A stretch of DNA of 64,000 nucleotides from CAVVUC01 sp963751395. GTDB lineage: Bacteria; Verrucomicrobiota; Verrucomicrobiia; Chthoniobacterales; Chthoniobacteraceae. Numbering within the stretch: position 1 is the stretch's first letter; the number at the start of each line of letters is the position of its first letter. Position numbers and translations under genes: made by a program. Where the stretch lies: positions 686,294 through 750,293 of the forward strand of contig CAVVUC010000003.1 in assembly GCA_963751395.1 (NCBI GenBank), written 5' to 3'. Positions 1 to 9,744 of the stretch are shown here, piece by piece. The notes beneath the pieces are model-generated. The model had not been told where the DNA came from. It did not search any database and saw only the letters and a list, made by a program, of their open reading frames with translations.

Positions 1-317
1 CGTAGATATTCCAGCCGCCGTCGGCGAGCTGGCGGCGGCGGATGTGCGCGACGCATTTTTCCTGCGAGCACCGGGTCCACCTCGCCGGCCCAGTGCATGT
101 AGAGCACGTAGTCGGAGCAGAGCGTGCTATCGACGAACAGCTCGCCGCACCCAGTAGCCCGTCCGGCGTGCTGGAGGCGGAGCAGATTTTGCTGCGCGCG
201 GCGGATCGCGTTCGAGCTGCGCGGTCGTCGGCTCGCGATGACGGCGTCGGATCGGTTCCGCGCATGGCAGAACTGCGGCTGACGCATCCGTCTGCTCGAA
301 GTTGACGGCGACTGCAT
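1..317 (-). CDS. shc: Squalene-hopene cyclase, N-terminal part (runs off left edge)
   Basis: Cyclises squalene to hopene at the membrane, the first committed step of hopanoid synthesis. Only the N-terminal part is inside the window. After allowing for frame shifts the minus strand reads AIRRAQQNLLRLQHA, then GYWV, ELFVDSTLCSDYVLYMHW, AGEVDPVLQEKCVAHIRRRQ and LADGGWNIY, which is the typical start of the alpha/alpha barrel in this family, including the first QW-type motif (DGGW). The start is uncertain: an ATG at 315-317 is possible, but the first 40 or so codons read poorly in every frame. It directly follows hpnH on the same strand, consistent with a hopanoid operon. The catalytic DxDD motif lies beyond the edge and cannot be checked. 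Confidence 0.8.
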   Translation of the reverse strand, partial: MQSPSTSSRRMRQPQFCHARNRSDAVIASRRPRSSNAIRRAQQNLLRLQHAGRATGCGELFVDSTLCSDYVLYMHWAGEVDPVLAGKMRRAHPPPPARRRRLEYL

Positions 318-343
318 CACGGATCGAGGCGGTCGATTCCGGA

Positions 344-1645
344 TCAGGCGGTCGGCGCACTGTTCCTTGCCGGTGAGATGGCCGTTGCCGGCGCTCACGC
401 CGTTGAAGGCCTGCGACGTCTCGCGCCCTCGGCGCGCGGCTTGGGCTTCGCGCCGAAGTTGAACTTGATGTTCTTCCAGGTGTCGCCGGGCTGCGCCTCG
501 AGGCCGAGCGCTGGCGGTGGGCTCGTAGCCGCAGTGGACCATGCAGTTCTCGCAGCGCGGATCGCGCGCGACGCCATCGACGACGCCGTAGTTGTCCCAG
601 TGCGATCTTTTCCAGCAGCTCGCGGTAGCTCGCGTAATGGCCGTCGGTCATCAGGTAGCACGGGCCTTTCCAGCCGCGGACGTTGCGCGTGGGGATCGCC
701 CAGGCCGAGCAGGTCAGATCGCGTTTGCCGGCGAGGAATTCGAGGTAAATCGGCGTGCCGAAGAGCGTGTAACGTTCTGCCCCACTCCTCGATCTTCGGC
801 GAATTTCTCGATCGTCATCTTCCGGGTGAGGAAGAAATTCTCCGGCTGCACGTCGAGCCGCTTGACCATGTCCTTCTTGGCGGCGTCGTATTCGTAGCCG
901 GGCGAGATGGTGTGGCCGTCCACGCCGAGACTCGAGAGGAAATCGAACATGTCGCTCGATCTCCTGCATGTCGGTCTCCTTGTAGATCGTCGTGTTCGTC
1001 GCGACCTGGTAGCCGAGGATCTTCGCCATGCGGATGGCGAGGATGCATTCCTTGAAGACGCCCTCGCGCTCGACGATGAGGTCGTGGGTGCGCTCGAGTC
1101 CGTCGAGATGGACGTTCCAATACATCCAGTGCGACGGCGCGATCACCGGCATCTGGCCGGGTCTTTCGGTCCGCTTGCGGATTTCCTCGGCGTCCTTGCG
1201 CGGTGATCAGCTCCTCTGCGAGCAAGCACCTGGAGCTTGCTCTCGACTGTCCGCTCGGCTTTCCGCTTGCGCGAACTCCGCGGCCAGATATTCGCGCATT
1301 TTTTTGCGCATGAACATGCGCGTTGGTGCAGATATAAACGATCCGCTTCTGCTCGAGCAGCCCCTCGACGAGCGCCTCGATCTGCGGATAAATGAGCGGC
1401 TCGCCGCCGCAGATCGAAACCATCGGCGCGTTGCACTCCTCCGCCGCACCGAGGCAGTCTTCGAGCGGCATCACGTCCTTGAGCGAGGTGGAATACTCGC
1501 GGATGCGGCCGCAGCCGGTGCAGGTGAGGTTGCAGGTGTGCAGCGGTTCGAGCTGGAGAACGGTCGCGAACTTCTTCGTCCCGCGCAGTTTTTGCCCGAT
1601 GATGTAAGCCGCGATCTTGGCGGTTAGGGCCAGTGGGAATCTCAT
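344..1645 (-). CDS. hpnH: HpnH, adenosyl-hopene transferase (radical SAM), frameshifted
   Basis: Radical SAM enzyme that adds a 5'-deoxyadenosyl group to hopene (diploptene) to give adenosylhopane, the precursor of extended hopanoids. The ATG at 1643-1645 gives MRFPLALTAKIAAYIIGQKL, followed by the cluster motif CNLTCTGC (Cx3Cx2C) and ICGGEPLIYPQIEAL. Further family blocks appear in other frames: WNVHLDGLERTHDL, LGVDGHTISPGYEYD, LFGTPIYLEFLAGKRDLTC, WAIPTRNVRGWKGPCYLMTDG and GDTWKNIKFNFGAKPK. At least four frame changes are needed between about 1320 and 400. The blocks are in the right order with no loss, so sequencing indels are more likely than decay. The stop is uncertain (395 or 344). It lies upstream of shc on the same strand. 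Confidence 0.85.
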
Positions 1646-1773
1646 AATTTACCGAAACTCGGCAGATAGTAGCAGTCGAAGTCGGTGTGTCAACCATGCC
1701 CCTCTGATGCAAGCGGGCTGCGATGCGCAAATTAGTCTTGTCGCCTGCGCGCGATTCTGTGTTGATACGCCGC

Positions 1774-2757
1774 ATGGGGGACACCCGATTTTCATGCTCG
1801 TCTTGCGGCCAGTCACTCGTGGCGGATCGCAGCGGCGCGGGAATGCTCATTAACTGCCCGCAATGCGCCCAGCCCGTTCAAATTCCGCACGATACCGACC
1901 CGGTAAATGACCCGCGCGTTCGCGAACTGATTTCCTCCTGGAGCGACCGGGCGGCGGCGCTCAAGGCGGAAGTGGAGCAACTCACCAGCCGGCTGGCCGG
2001 CGCGGAAACGGCCCGCAGCAAATCGGACGCCGCCTTTCACTCGGCAAGCGCGGACTTGATCCAGACACGCAAGCTGATCGAGACCCTTCAGACTGAATGC
2101 AGTCAATCCGCAACCGAAGTCGGGCAACTCACCGGCGCGATCGCCCAGCTTCGCAGCGAGCTGGCGGCGGTTCAAACCGCGCAGGCGGATGCCACTGCAT
2201 TGATCGAGCGCCAGAGCGCCGCGCTGACGGAGAGCGAAAGCAGGAGCGCCGCATTGCAAATCGAGCGGGATGTTTTTGAAAAAGATCTGGCCGGGATGAA
2301 GGCCACGCTCGCCGCCAGCCGCAAGGAAACCGCCGCGCTGCGCGAGGACTACGCGAAGCTTTGCACCGAGGTCGCCAAGAACCACGACCTGGCCGAGTCC
2401 ATCGAACTGCGGCGGGGCAACGAAAAACTCGATCTCGAACTAAACGAAGCTCGCGCCAGCCTTGCCGAAGCGAATCAAAAACTCGAAGTCTCGGAACGCC
2501 AGCGCAGCGCCCTGCGAGATCGGAGCGTGGAACTGGAGTTGAAGCTGGCCGCAACCCGCGAAGCCTTCTCCGAATCGCAACTTGCACAGGACAACGAGAT
2601 CCTCCGGCGGCTCGTCGAGCGCATCAACGAGGAACTCAAGGAACGCAGCCCCGCACCCAAAAATGCGGGGGCCAATCCTCATGGAATCCTTGGCAGCGTT
2701 GCCGCGCTGAGCCGTTCCCTGCGGGCGCGCTCGTTCATGGCCAGGCGCGAAGTTTAA
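1774..2757 (+). CDS. Zinc-ribbon protein with long coiled coil
   Basis: Unknown function. From the ATG at 1774 the protein starts MGDTRFSCSSCGQSLVAD and continues to INCPQCAQPVQIP, so two CxxC knuckles within the first 35 residues form a small zinc ribbon. From about residue 55 to 290 it is an almost uninterrupted, Ala/Glu/Arg/Leu-rich heptad region typical of a long coiled coil. The short C-terminus is basic. No membrane segment or signal peptide is visible. An upstream in-frame start at 1723 is possible, but the zinc ribbon favours 1774. The gene is divergent from hpnH and convergent with atpC. It may be a structural or scaffold protein; no specific role can be assigned. The reading frame is intact, unlike many neighbours. 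Confidence 0.75.
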   Translation: MGDTRFSCSSCGQSLVADRSGAGMLINCPQCAQPVQIPHDTDPVNDPRVRELISSWSDRAAALKAEVEQLTSRLAGAETARSKSDAAFHSASADLIQTRKLIETLQTECSQSATEVGQLTGAIAQLRSELAAVQTAQADATALIERQSAALTESESRSAALQIERDVFEKDLAGMKATLAASRKETAALREDYAKLCTEVAKNHDLAESIELRRGNEKLDLELNEARASLAEANQKLEVSERQRSALRDRSVELELKLAATREAFSESQLAQDNEILRRLVERINEELKERSPAPKNAGANPHGILGSVAALSRSLRARSFMARREV

Positions 2758-2769
2758 TGGCCGCCCGCT

Positions 2770-3213
2770 TCAGCGAACATGCCGCTGTTTCTGCCGGCTT
2801 CTGAAAACCTGGAGCTGAACGGCTGACTTGCGCAGAAGGAACTCCTGAGCCTCGCGTTCCTGCGCAGTCATGGCGGCCGCTCCGAGCAAAGCCTCCTCCG
2901 CGCTGCTCTTGGCGCGCTCGATTTCATCCTCGTTTATCAAGGTGTCGTCCTCCGCAAAATTCGCGAGGATGGTGATGACATTCGAGCCGATGAGCGCAAA
3001 GCCCTCGCCGAGCGCGAACACCTTTTCCTCCAGATGGGCATCGAGAATGACCATCTCGCCCGGTTCGAGTGTGGTGATGATGTCGGTGTGACCTGGAAGA
3101 ATCTGGATTACCCCATCGGTGGTCTGCAAAGTCAGCGACATCGCCTCGGCGGAAAATGCAAGGCCTTCGGGCGAGGCGACCTTGACCAGCAGACGGTTGT
3201 TCAAATCAGCCAC
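2770..3213 (-). CDS. atpC: F1F0 ATP synthase epsilon subunit
   Basis: Rotor subunit of the F1 head that links gamma to the c-ring and can inhibit ATP hydrolysis. The 147-residue product has the N-terminal beta-sandwich (LLVKVASPEGLAFSAEA, GVIQILPGHTDIITTLEPG) and a C-terminal helical part (DEIERAKSSAEEALLGAAA). Length is normal for the family and the frame is intact. The usual partner atpD is not next to it: 370 bases of sequence without a recognised gene lie upstream and a convergent unrelated gene lies downstream, so this copy stands alone. Either the ATP synthase genes are split in this genome or this is a second, orphan copy. Confidence 0.9.
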   Translation of the reverse strand: MADLNNRLLVKVASPEGLAFSAEAMSLTLQTTDGVIQILPGHTDIITTLEPGEMVILDAHLEEKVFALGEGFALIGSNVITILANFAEDDTLINEDEIERAKSSAEEALLGAAAMTAQEREAQEFLLRKSAVQLQVFRSRQKQRHVR

Positions 3214-3535
3214 AGCATTCGATAAATAGTCGTCAGTTCAGAGCAAGCAAGCGCCAAAACATGCCGGCACTTTGCCTGGGCGTGATTACCGGAAAGCGGA
3301 TTTTGAAGAAGGCGCGGGTGCAGCGGCGATCAGTTTTGTAAAGGCGGCGGCGGTGGAACCCTTTGCTGATCGCTCCCACAATACAATCAGCCAAATGGGC
3401 AGTCTGAGCGCGCGCCTTGTCATGTCATCCTCGGTGCGGAATGCTACGCACTTGCTCGACAATTCCCAAATCGACAACACGGAGAAAAATCTTGGCTGTC
3501 TTTTCTATCGGGCCGTTGCAGCCGGGGACGCTTGC
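3214..3535. other. Intergenic stretch, no convincing gene
   Basis: No coding region with family similarity was found. A short minus-strand frame at 3286-3480 begins MTRRALRLPIWLIVLWERSA if its internal ATG is used, but it has no recognisable domain. The upstream control region of atpC must lie in the part next to 3213. Confidence 0.4.
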
Positions 3536-3604
3536 TGTAGCCGGGTACGCTGAACCCGGCCGGCCGGACGCTGAACCCGGCCGGCCTCAACGTGGCCGGC
3601 TACA
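3536..3604. repeat. GC-rich inverted repeat (REP-like)
   Basis: The element begins TGTAGCCGG (3536) and ends CCGGCTACA (3604), perfectly complementary ends. Between them the unit ACGCTGAACCCGGCCGG occurs twice. It overlaps the last codons of the PEP-CTERM gene ending at 3587 and could act as its transcription end or simply be a mobile intergenic repeat. There is no T-run on either side. Confidence 0.6.
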
Positions 3605-6600
3605 GCGGCGGCGGCGCAGCAGCAGGCCGCCGATCGCTCCGACTGCCAGCAGGCCAATCGTCCCGGGCTCGGGCACGGGAGCCGGTGAGGCCAGCCCGCC
3701 CAAGTCCTTGCCGCCGCCTCCGGCAAACGGTGTCGTTCCCGAGATGGTCAGCCCGGTGATGTCGAGCACTTTCACATTCGCCGCTCCTCCCGAGTGCGCG
3801 GTCAGGACTGCGGTGCCGCTCGTGGCGACGTTCAGTCCGCCGAGCAACGTCTCGCTCACGTCAAAGGCCAGCGTGCCAGCCTGCACATCCGTCAGGCCGG
3901 TGTAGGTGTTCGTGCCGCCAAGGGTCAGCGTGCCGTTGCCGGTCTTGGTCAGCCCCGCGCTGCCGCTGGCAAGCAGCTTTGCCGATATGAGTGCATTGCC
4001 GCTGGCGTTGCTGGCTGCGTAAGAGGCGCCGATGAGGCTTCCGTTCTGGATCACGCTGCTGCCGCTGGTGACACTCACTGCGGCGACTGTCTGGGTTGTG
4101 GTTCCCAAATCCAACGTGCCCGCGCCGACTGTCACAGCCGAGGAGCCGCTCAAGCCCAGCGTTCCAGCGCCGCTGATGGCCAGGGTGCCCGAGTTGATGG
4201 TGGTGCCGCCGGTGTAGGTGTTTGCACCAGCGAGTGTCCAAGTTCCTGCTCCATCCTTCTGCACGCCGTTGAGGAACGAACCCGTGAAGGCATTGACGAC
4301 CGGACCACTGACCGTGTTGGCCCCCGTGGACGAACCGCTCAGGATGAGCAGACGGTTGGCCCCAGCGCCGGACACCGTACCGATGCTGCCGGACAAGGTG
4401 AGCGAACCAGCGTCGCTGACAAAGACGGAACTCCCATTGCCCGACGTCAGGCTGATGTTGCCTTGGATCGTGTTGTTGCCCGCGATGTTCCTCACGACGC
4501 CTGTGGCCTGTAGGCCGCTGGTGGTGAAGCTGATCGAGCTCGCCAGAACGAAGTCGCCACCGCTTCCATCGAGTTCCAGGCGCGGGGTGGCTCCGCTGCC
4601 TTGGGTAATGGTGACCGTCTTGGCTCCGGAACCCAAGGCGTTAGCGTTGGTGATTCTCAGGACGCCCCTCTGGATGTTGACGCCGCCGGTGAAGCTGTTT
4701 GATCCCGAGAAGATCTGCATGCCGGGGCCGGCCAGTGCCGTCGCCTGCAAGCGTGAATCCATTGGTGCCGCTGATCGAGCCGCTGAAGTTGGAGCCGCTG
4801 CCGACGCCAGGCAAGGTCAATGTCAGCCCGCCATTGTTCAGGAGGGTTCCCCCACCCGCGATGTATCCAATGGTGTCGGAATTCCCGTTCTCGTCAAAGG
4901 TGCCGCCGCCGTTCACGGTGATCACCACGTCATTCTGCACCTTATTGGCTGCCCGTATTTCAACAATCCCCCGCTGTTTACGACGATGCTTCTGCTCGCA
5001 GGTGCAAAGCTATCCCCGCCGTCCGCGCTGACACAGCGTGCCGCTTACGGTCGGAGTGTCGGCGGTGTATCCGCCGGTAAATGTCAGGGTCGCTCCCGAA
5101 TTGATCGCCAGGGCTGTCTTCATCGTTCCGCCGGATACTGCATTGGTGATCGTGCCGGCATAGGTCGAGGAACCCGTAAGAGTCAGGAGCGAATCGGTCG
5201 TCGTGGAACTGTTGCCAATCGTCGCTGAGTTACCCACGCTTCTCTTGATTCCAACGAGCGTTTGATCGTAACCGGCCAGATCAAAGATCGCGGTTGCGCT
5301 CGTCCCCACATCCACAGTAGCGGAAGTGGAAAGTCCATTGGTGCCCCCAAGCCTCAGCGTCCCCTCGGCGACGGAGAGGCTGGAGTAGGAACCCCCGCCG
5401 CTAAAGATCACGGTGCCGATGCGAGAAACGACATTCGTGGTGCTTGAGATGATCGGGCCAAGCACCGTGAGCGTCCCTCCACCCGTGCTGGCAAAGTGGC
5501 CGCCGGCGAAGACGGAGTTGTTGATGGTGATCGTGCCGCTCACGGTCGCGTTGCCCGCTCCGCTGTTTTCAATGAGGCCGCGCGAACTGACACCGCCGCC
5601 GTTGATCGTGATGTTGTTTGCAATGGTGATTCCGTCGGTGACGGTCAGGCGCTCCGACCCTGTGATGATGGTGACGGTGCCCGTGCCGAGCGCGCTGTTG
5701 TTGGAAGCCGTCAGGAAGCCGTCGTTCAAGGCCGTGCCGCCGCTGTAGCTGTTCGAGTTGGAGAGAACAATCGTGCCCGCGCCCACCTTGCTCAGCACCC
5801 TTGGCCCGCCGGTTTCGCCGATGCTGCCGCTGATCGTGCCGAGCCCCGTGCTGGAACCGATGGTTCCGTCGCCGGTGCCGGTCATCGTCTCCCGCAGATG
5901 TGACCGGGCCGGACCATGCCGCGCCGCTGTCGAGGCGGAGTTGGCCGAGTGATTCGCCGGTGTCGCCGCCGTTGAGCACGAGGGAAGCACTCTGGTTGAC
6001 CGTCGATCCCGTGATAAAGACGTGCCGTTGGAAAGCACGTTCACGGTCGCGGCGCTCCCGAGCACGCCGTTGACTTGCACTTTGCCATCGCCAGCCAAAG
6101 CTCCGACACCGATATTCAATACGCCGGTAAAGCCGGAGTTGTTGCCATTCAGAGTCACCGACGAGGTGCCCGCGCCGCTGGGTGTCACATTTACCGTTCC
6201 CGTGCCGCTAAGACTACTCGCAAGCCCGGTGTAATTCACGGCACTCGCACTGGTTGCTGTGAGATTGAGCGCGCCGTTAACTGTCACTCCACCGGTTCCC
6301 AAAGCGCACCGGGTCAGCCGCAGTGAGGCTGCCGGCATTGATGGTCGTGCCTCCCGTGTAGCCGTTGCTGGAACTGAGCAGCACATTGTTCGTGCCGTTC
6401 TTCACCAGCAAGGTGGGCGAGCCGCCGGTGTTCAGAATCGCTCCGCCGGAAACCGTGTAGGCGTTGGTCGAGTTGTTGAAGGTAACCGTGCCCGATTGCA
6501 ACGCAGTCCCTGGACGCTCACGACGAAGGACGATGCCGTGTCGTCAAATGTCACCGAGTCGCCGTTGAAAAACTTCTCCGAGGTGCCGCTGATCGCCCAA

Positions 6601-9384
6601 TTGGCCGTTGTGTTCAGGTCCCAGAAGGTCGGGTTCGTGCCGTCGGTGCCTGTCCATTTCAAGTTTCCCGGAGTGTAATCGAAGAGTAGCTGGTTGCTGC
6701 CGCCGCTCAGGTAGGTCGTGCCGCGCCCGGTGAATACGAAGTTCGTTCCGGGCGTGCCGATGATGGGATTGCTTGTGTCGATGACCACGATGCCTGTCCC
6801 GGCGGCTGCGTTCGTGAGGCTGAGGGTCACCGTCGCACCCGACGCATTCAGGCTGTTGGCCGTAAGCGCGGCACCGGTGGTGGGATCGAAGAACAGCGTG
6901 CTCGCGCCCAAAAAGGTGAGCGAGCCGGTGGTCGAACCTTCACCGCCGAGGTTCGCGCCGCTGGCGACTGTCACGTTCGATGTCAGCGAACCGGTGATGT
7001 CCACGCGCCCTGCATTCACGCTGGTCGGGCCGGAGTAAGTGTTCGCGCCAAGGACGAGCGTGCCGGAACCCGACTGGATCAATGCGCCAGTGCCGGAGAT
7101 GGCGCTGGCGAAGTCGGTGCCCTGCGTGACGGTGTTGGAGCGGTTCAGCACGAGCGTGCCGTTGTTGCTGATGGTGCTGCTCGCGGAAAGCGAGCCGGTG
7201 GTGCCGCCCGAGCCGAGTTGGAGCGTGCCGTTGCTGATCGTCGTCGCGCCGGTGTTGGTGTTCGCCGCGGTGAGCGTCAACTGGCCGGTGCCGCTCTTGG
7301 TCAGGTTAAGCTTGTTGGTTGTGCCATCGGTCATCAGGCCGCTAAAGGTCGTGGTAATGTCTTGATTGACCGTGAGCGTCTTGTCAGCGGCACCGTTGTT
7401 CGTCACAAAGCTGCCTCCTCCACTCGCGGCACCCGTGCGCTGCAATCCAGCAACGGTCTGATTGAAGCCGTTAAGATCAAAGGTGGAATTCTCTGCCGCA
7501 CTGGTAGTGTCCACGTCGAGCACGGTGCCGGTCGGGAGGGTGTTCTCCGCACCAAGCTTCAAGGTGCCGCGCGCGATGCCCGTGACGCCGGTGTAGGTGT
7601 TGTTGCCGCTTGCCGCACTGAGGATGACCGCGCCGCCGGTTCCGCCGGCGTTCGTGCTGATGAACAAGCTCTGGTTGGCTCCGCTGCCGGAAATGCCGCC
7701 GCTCACTGTCAGCGTGGCGTTTGTTCCAGTGCCAATGCGCGCATCCGAGCTGTTGAGCACGACACCTCCAGCCCACTCGGCAGTTGAGTTGGCCACAGCC
7801 TGCAACGAACCGTTAAATGCGCCCGTGCCTGATCCGGGGCCGGTTCCGGCGATGGTGATCGTCTCGCCGGTCACGGTGATGCCGTTGCCCAGCCGCACCG
7901 TCGCTCCAGTGGTTACGCTCGTCTGTCCCGCAGTCGTGCCGAGGGCCGAGTTATTGAGAACGTCGAGGACACCGGCTGTAACGTCCGTGGAACCCGTATA
8001 GGTGTTGGATGCGGAGAGAACAGCCACGCCGCTGTGTGCCCGATTTCGTGAGGTTCACTGCCGCTTCCGGCGAGGATGGCCGCTTGCAGTGCCGCTTTGC
8101 ACATTGTAAGGACGTGCCGGTGAGGACTCCGCTGCCTATGATCTGGCCACTGGTAAGTGTCACCGCGCCGACCGTGTCGCTGTTCGTGCCAAGGTCGAGT
8201 GTGCCGCCGTTTACGTTGACGGAACTGGCGTCGGCAAGCGCATTGGTCGCATGCCCGAGGGCCAGCGTGCCGGAGGTGACGGTTGTCGTGCCGGTGTAGT
8301 TATTGGTCGAGTTAAGGGTTAAACTTCCCGAACCGCTTTTTGTAAGGCCGCCCGTGTTCGACGAGGCAAGCGAACTGTTATAGGTGACAGCCTGGCCGTT
8401 GGTGTCGATGTTGATCGCGCTGCCGCTGCTGATGATCCTTGAAGAGTAATCGACCTGGTTGTTCAAGCTGTATTGCAATGCGCCACCGCCGAAGATGATA
8501 TTGCCGCCGCCTCCAAGGGCCTGGGAGTTACCCACGTTGAGTATTCCCGCGTTGATCCTGGTCGTGCCGGAGTAGCTGTTGATGCCGGAAAAAACCAGCG
8601 TGCCCGTTCCAGACTGTGTCACGCCACCCGTGCCGGAGATGACTGTGGCAAAGTCGGTGCCTTGCGTGACGGTATTGGTGCGATTAAAGGCCAGCGTCGC
8701 ACCGCTGGCGATGGAAACTGGTGAGGCGACTGCCAGTGCGCCTGTTGTGCCACCATTGCCGATTTGCAATGTGCCCTGGCTGATGACAGTAGCGTCATTG
8801 TAGGTATTGGAGGCGGAAAGGATCAGTGTTCCAGAGCCGGATTTAGTAAGTTTCACATTATTGGTGCCGCCTCCATTGGAGATCACTCCGCTCACCAAAA
8901 TAGTTCCCGTGCCGCCAAAGGTAAACCCGGTTACTCCCCCGGTTCCACGGCTCTTCAACCCACTGCTGATCGTGAGAAGATTGGACGAGTTATTGGTCAT
9001 CGACAGGGTGGCCCATCCGATCTGGCTCGATCCGGCGATGATCACTGCGCCGGCGTTGGCATTCATCGTGATGTTTCCGCCGACGCTAAGGCTGGTGCCC
9101 GATAGCGTAATGGGAGCCGTGACTGTCGTGCCGTCGCCAAATATTAACTGATTGATGCTGCGCGATCCATAGTTCGGCTGGCTCGCATAGCTGGTCGAGT
9201 TAAATACCGCGTTATCCGTCGAGACACTGTCAGCCGGTGCGGTGCCGCCCAGCCAGTTAGTGCCTGTAGCCCATGCCGTGCTTCCTGCGGTGCCGCTCCA
9301 GGTGATGTTTGCGGCGAAGGCGGACGATCCGCCGAACAGCGCGATCGAAACAGCGAAGATTGAGGACAGGATTTTTGTTTTCAT
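3587..9384 (-). CDS. Giant secreted autotransporter-type beta-strand repeat protein with PEP-CTERM anchor, frameshifted
   Basis: Predicted exported surface protein of about 1,930 residues. It starts at 9384 with a signal peptide (MKTKILSSIFAVSIALFGGS, then AFA) and is built almost entirely of autotransporter-associated beta-strand repeats with the pattern LTKSGSGTLILSASNTYNDA...GTLQIGNGG, repeated dozens of times. The C-terminus is a PEP-CTERM signal: VPEPGT, a hydrophobic stretch, then GLLLRRRR, expected to be recognised by an exosortase (none is in the window). The frame changes at about 8030, 6500, 6310, 6020, 5890, 4990 and 4735, with repeat sequence continuing on both sides each time, so this is one gene with indels. 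There is no enzymatic domain and no C-terminal autotransporter barrel. Its role could be adhesion, surface layer or matrix. A LacI-type regulator lies upstream. Confidence 0.85.
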
Positions 9385-9597
9385 GGGTTGGGATAGGTGT
9401 TGTTCGAGTTTTGGGGTATTGGTTTACTGCGGAAATTGTTAACGGAGGTTTCTTTAGGTAATCGGAAAACCGTTCCGGCTCTGCGCTGCTGAGTTTCGCT
9501 TTTGGAGCGACTCGAATAAGGCGGGGTTCATGGGCGTATTGGGGCGGTTATTTGGGTTCTGTAAGAGGGCAGCCGAGGATCTAACCAGTTATAGATT

Positions 9598-9615
9598 ATC
9601 AAATCGCGTTTTGAT
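9598..9615. promoter_or_regulatory. LacI-type operator candidate
   Basis: ATCAAATCGCGTTTTGAT is an 18-base palindrome with central CG; the half sites ATCAAATCG and ATCAAAACG match at 8 of 9 positions. The size and CpG centre are typical of operators of the LacI/GalR family. It sits in the 360-base gap between a LacI-type gene (ends 9745) and the repeat-protein gene (starts 9384), in an unusually AT-rich patch. Binding by that regulator is inference. Confidence 0.5.
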
Positions 9616-9685
9616 TTCTATACAAAATTGCGTCTAATTTCATAGAACCTGCGCCACTGCCAAACAGCCCGGCTAGTCCCCGCGG

Positions 9686-9706
9686 AAGCACCCGTCTCAG
9701 GTGCTT
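9686..9706 (-). terminator. Hairpin after the LacI-type gene
   Basis: AAGCACC and GGTGCTT, seven bases each, are separated by a seven-base loop, 39 bases past the stop of the regulator gene. No T-run follows, so it is only a weak candidate for transcription termination or mRNA end protection. Confidence 0.3.
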
Positions 9707-9744
9707 AAACGCGGCCCGCTTTCAAGGAATTCTGATTTACCGAG

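Noticed and set aside
3286..3480. Minus-strand 64-codon frame
   Set aside because: No similarity or convincing ribosome site; composition fits random open frame in GC-rich DNA.
4218..5228. Plus-strand open frames opposite the giant repeat protein
   Set aside because: They are Pro/Val/Ala-rich shadows of Gly/Thr repeats on the other strand.
3587..9384. Possible CRISPR or DNA tandem array because of visible repetition
   Set aside because: Repeats are degenerate at the DNA level, vary in spacing and translate into a consistent beta-strand protein pattern.
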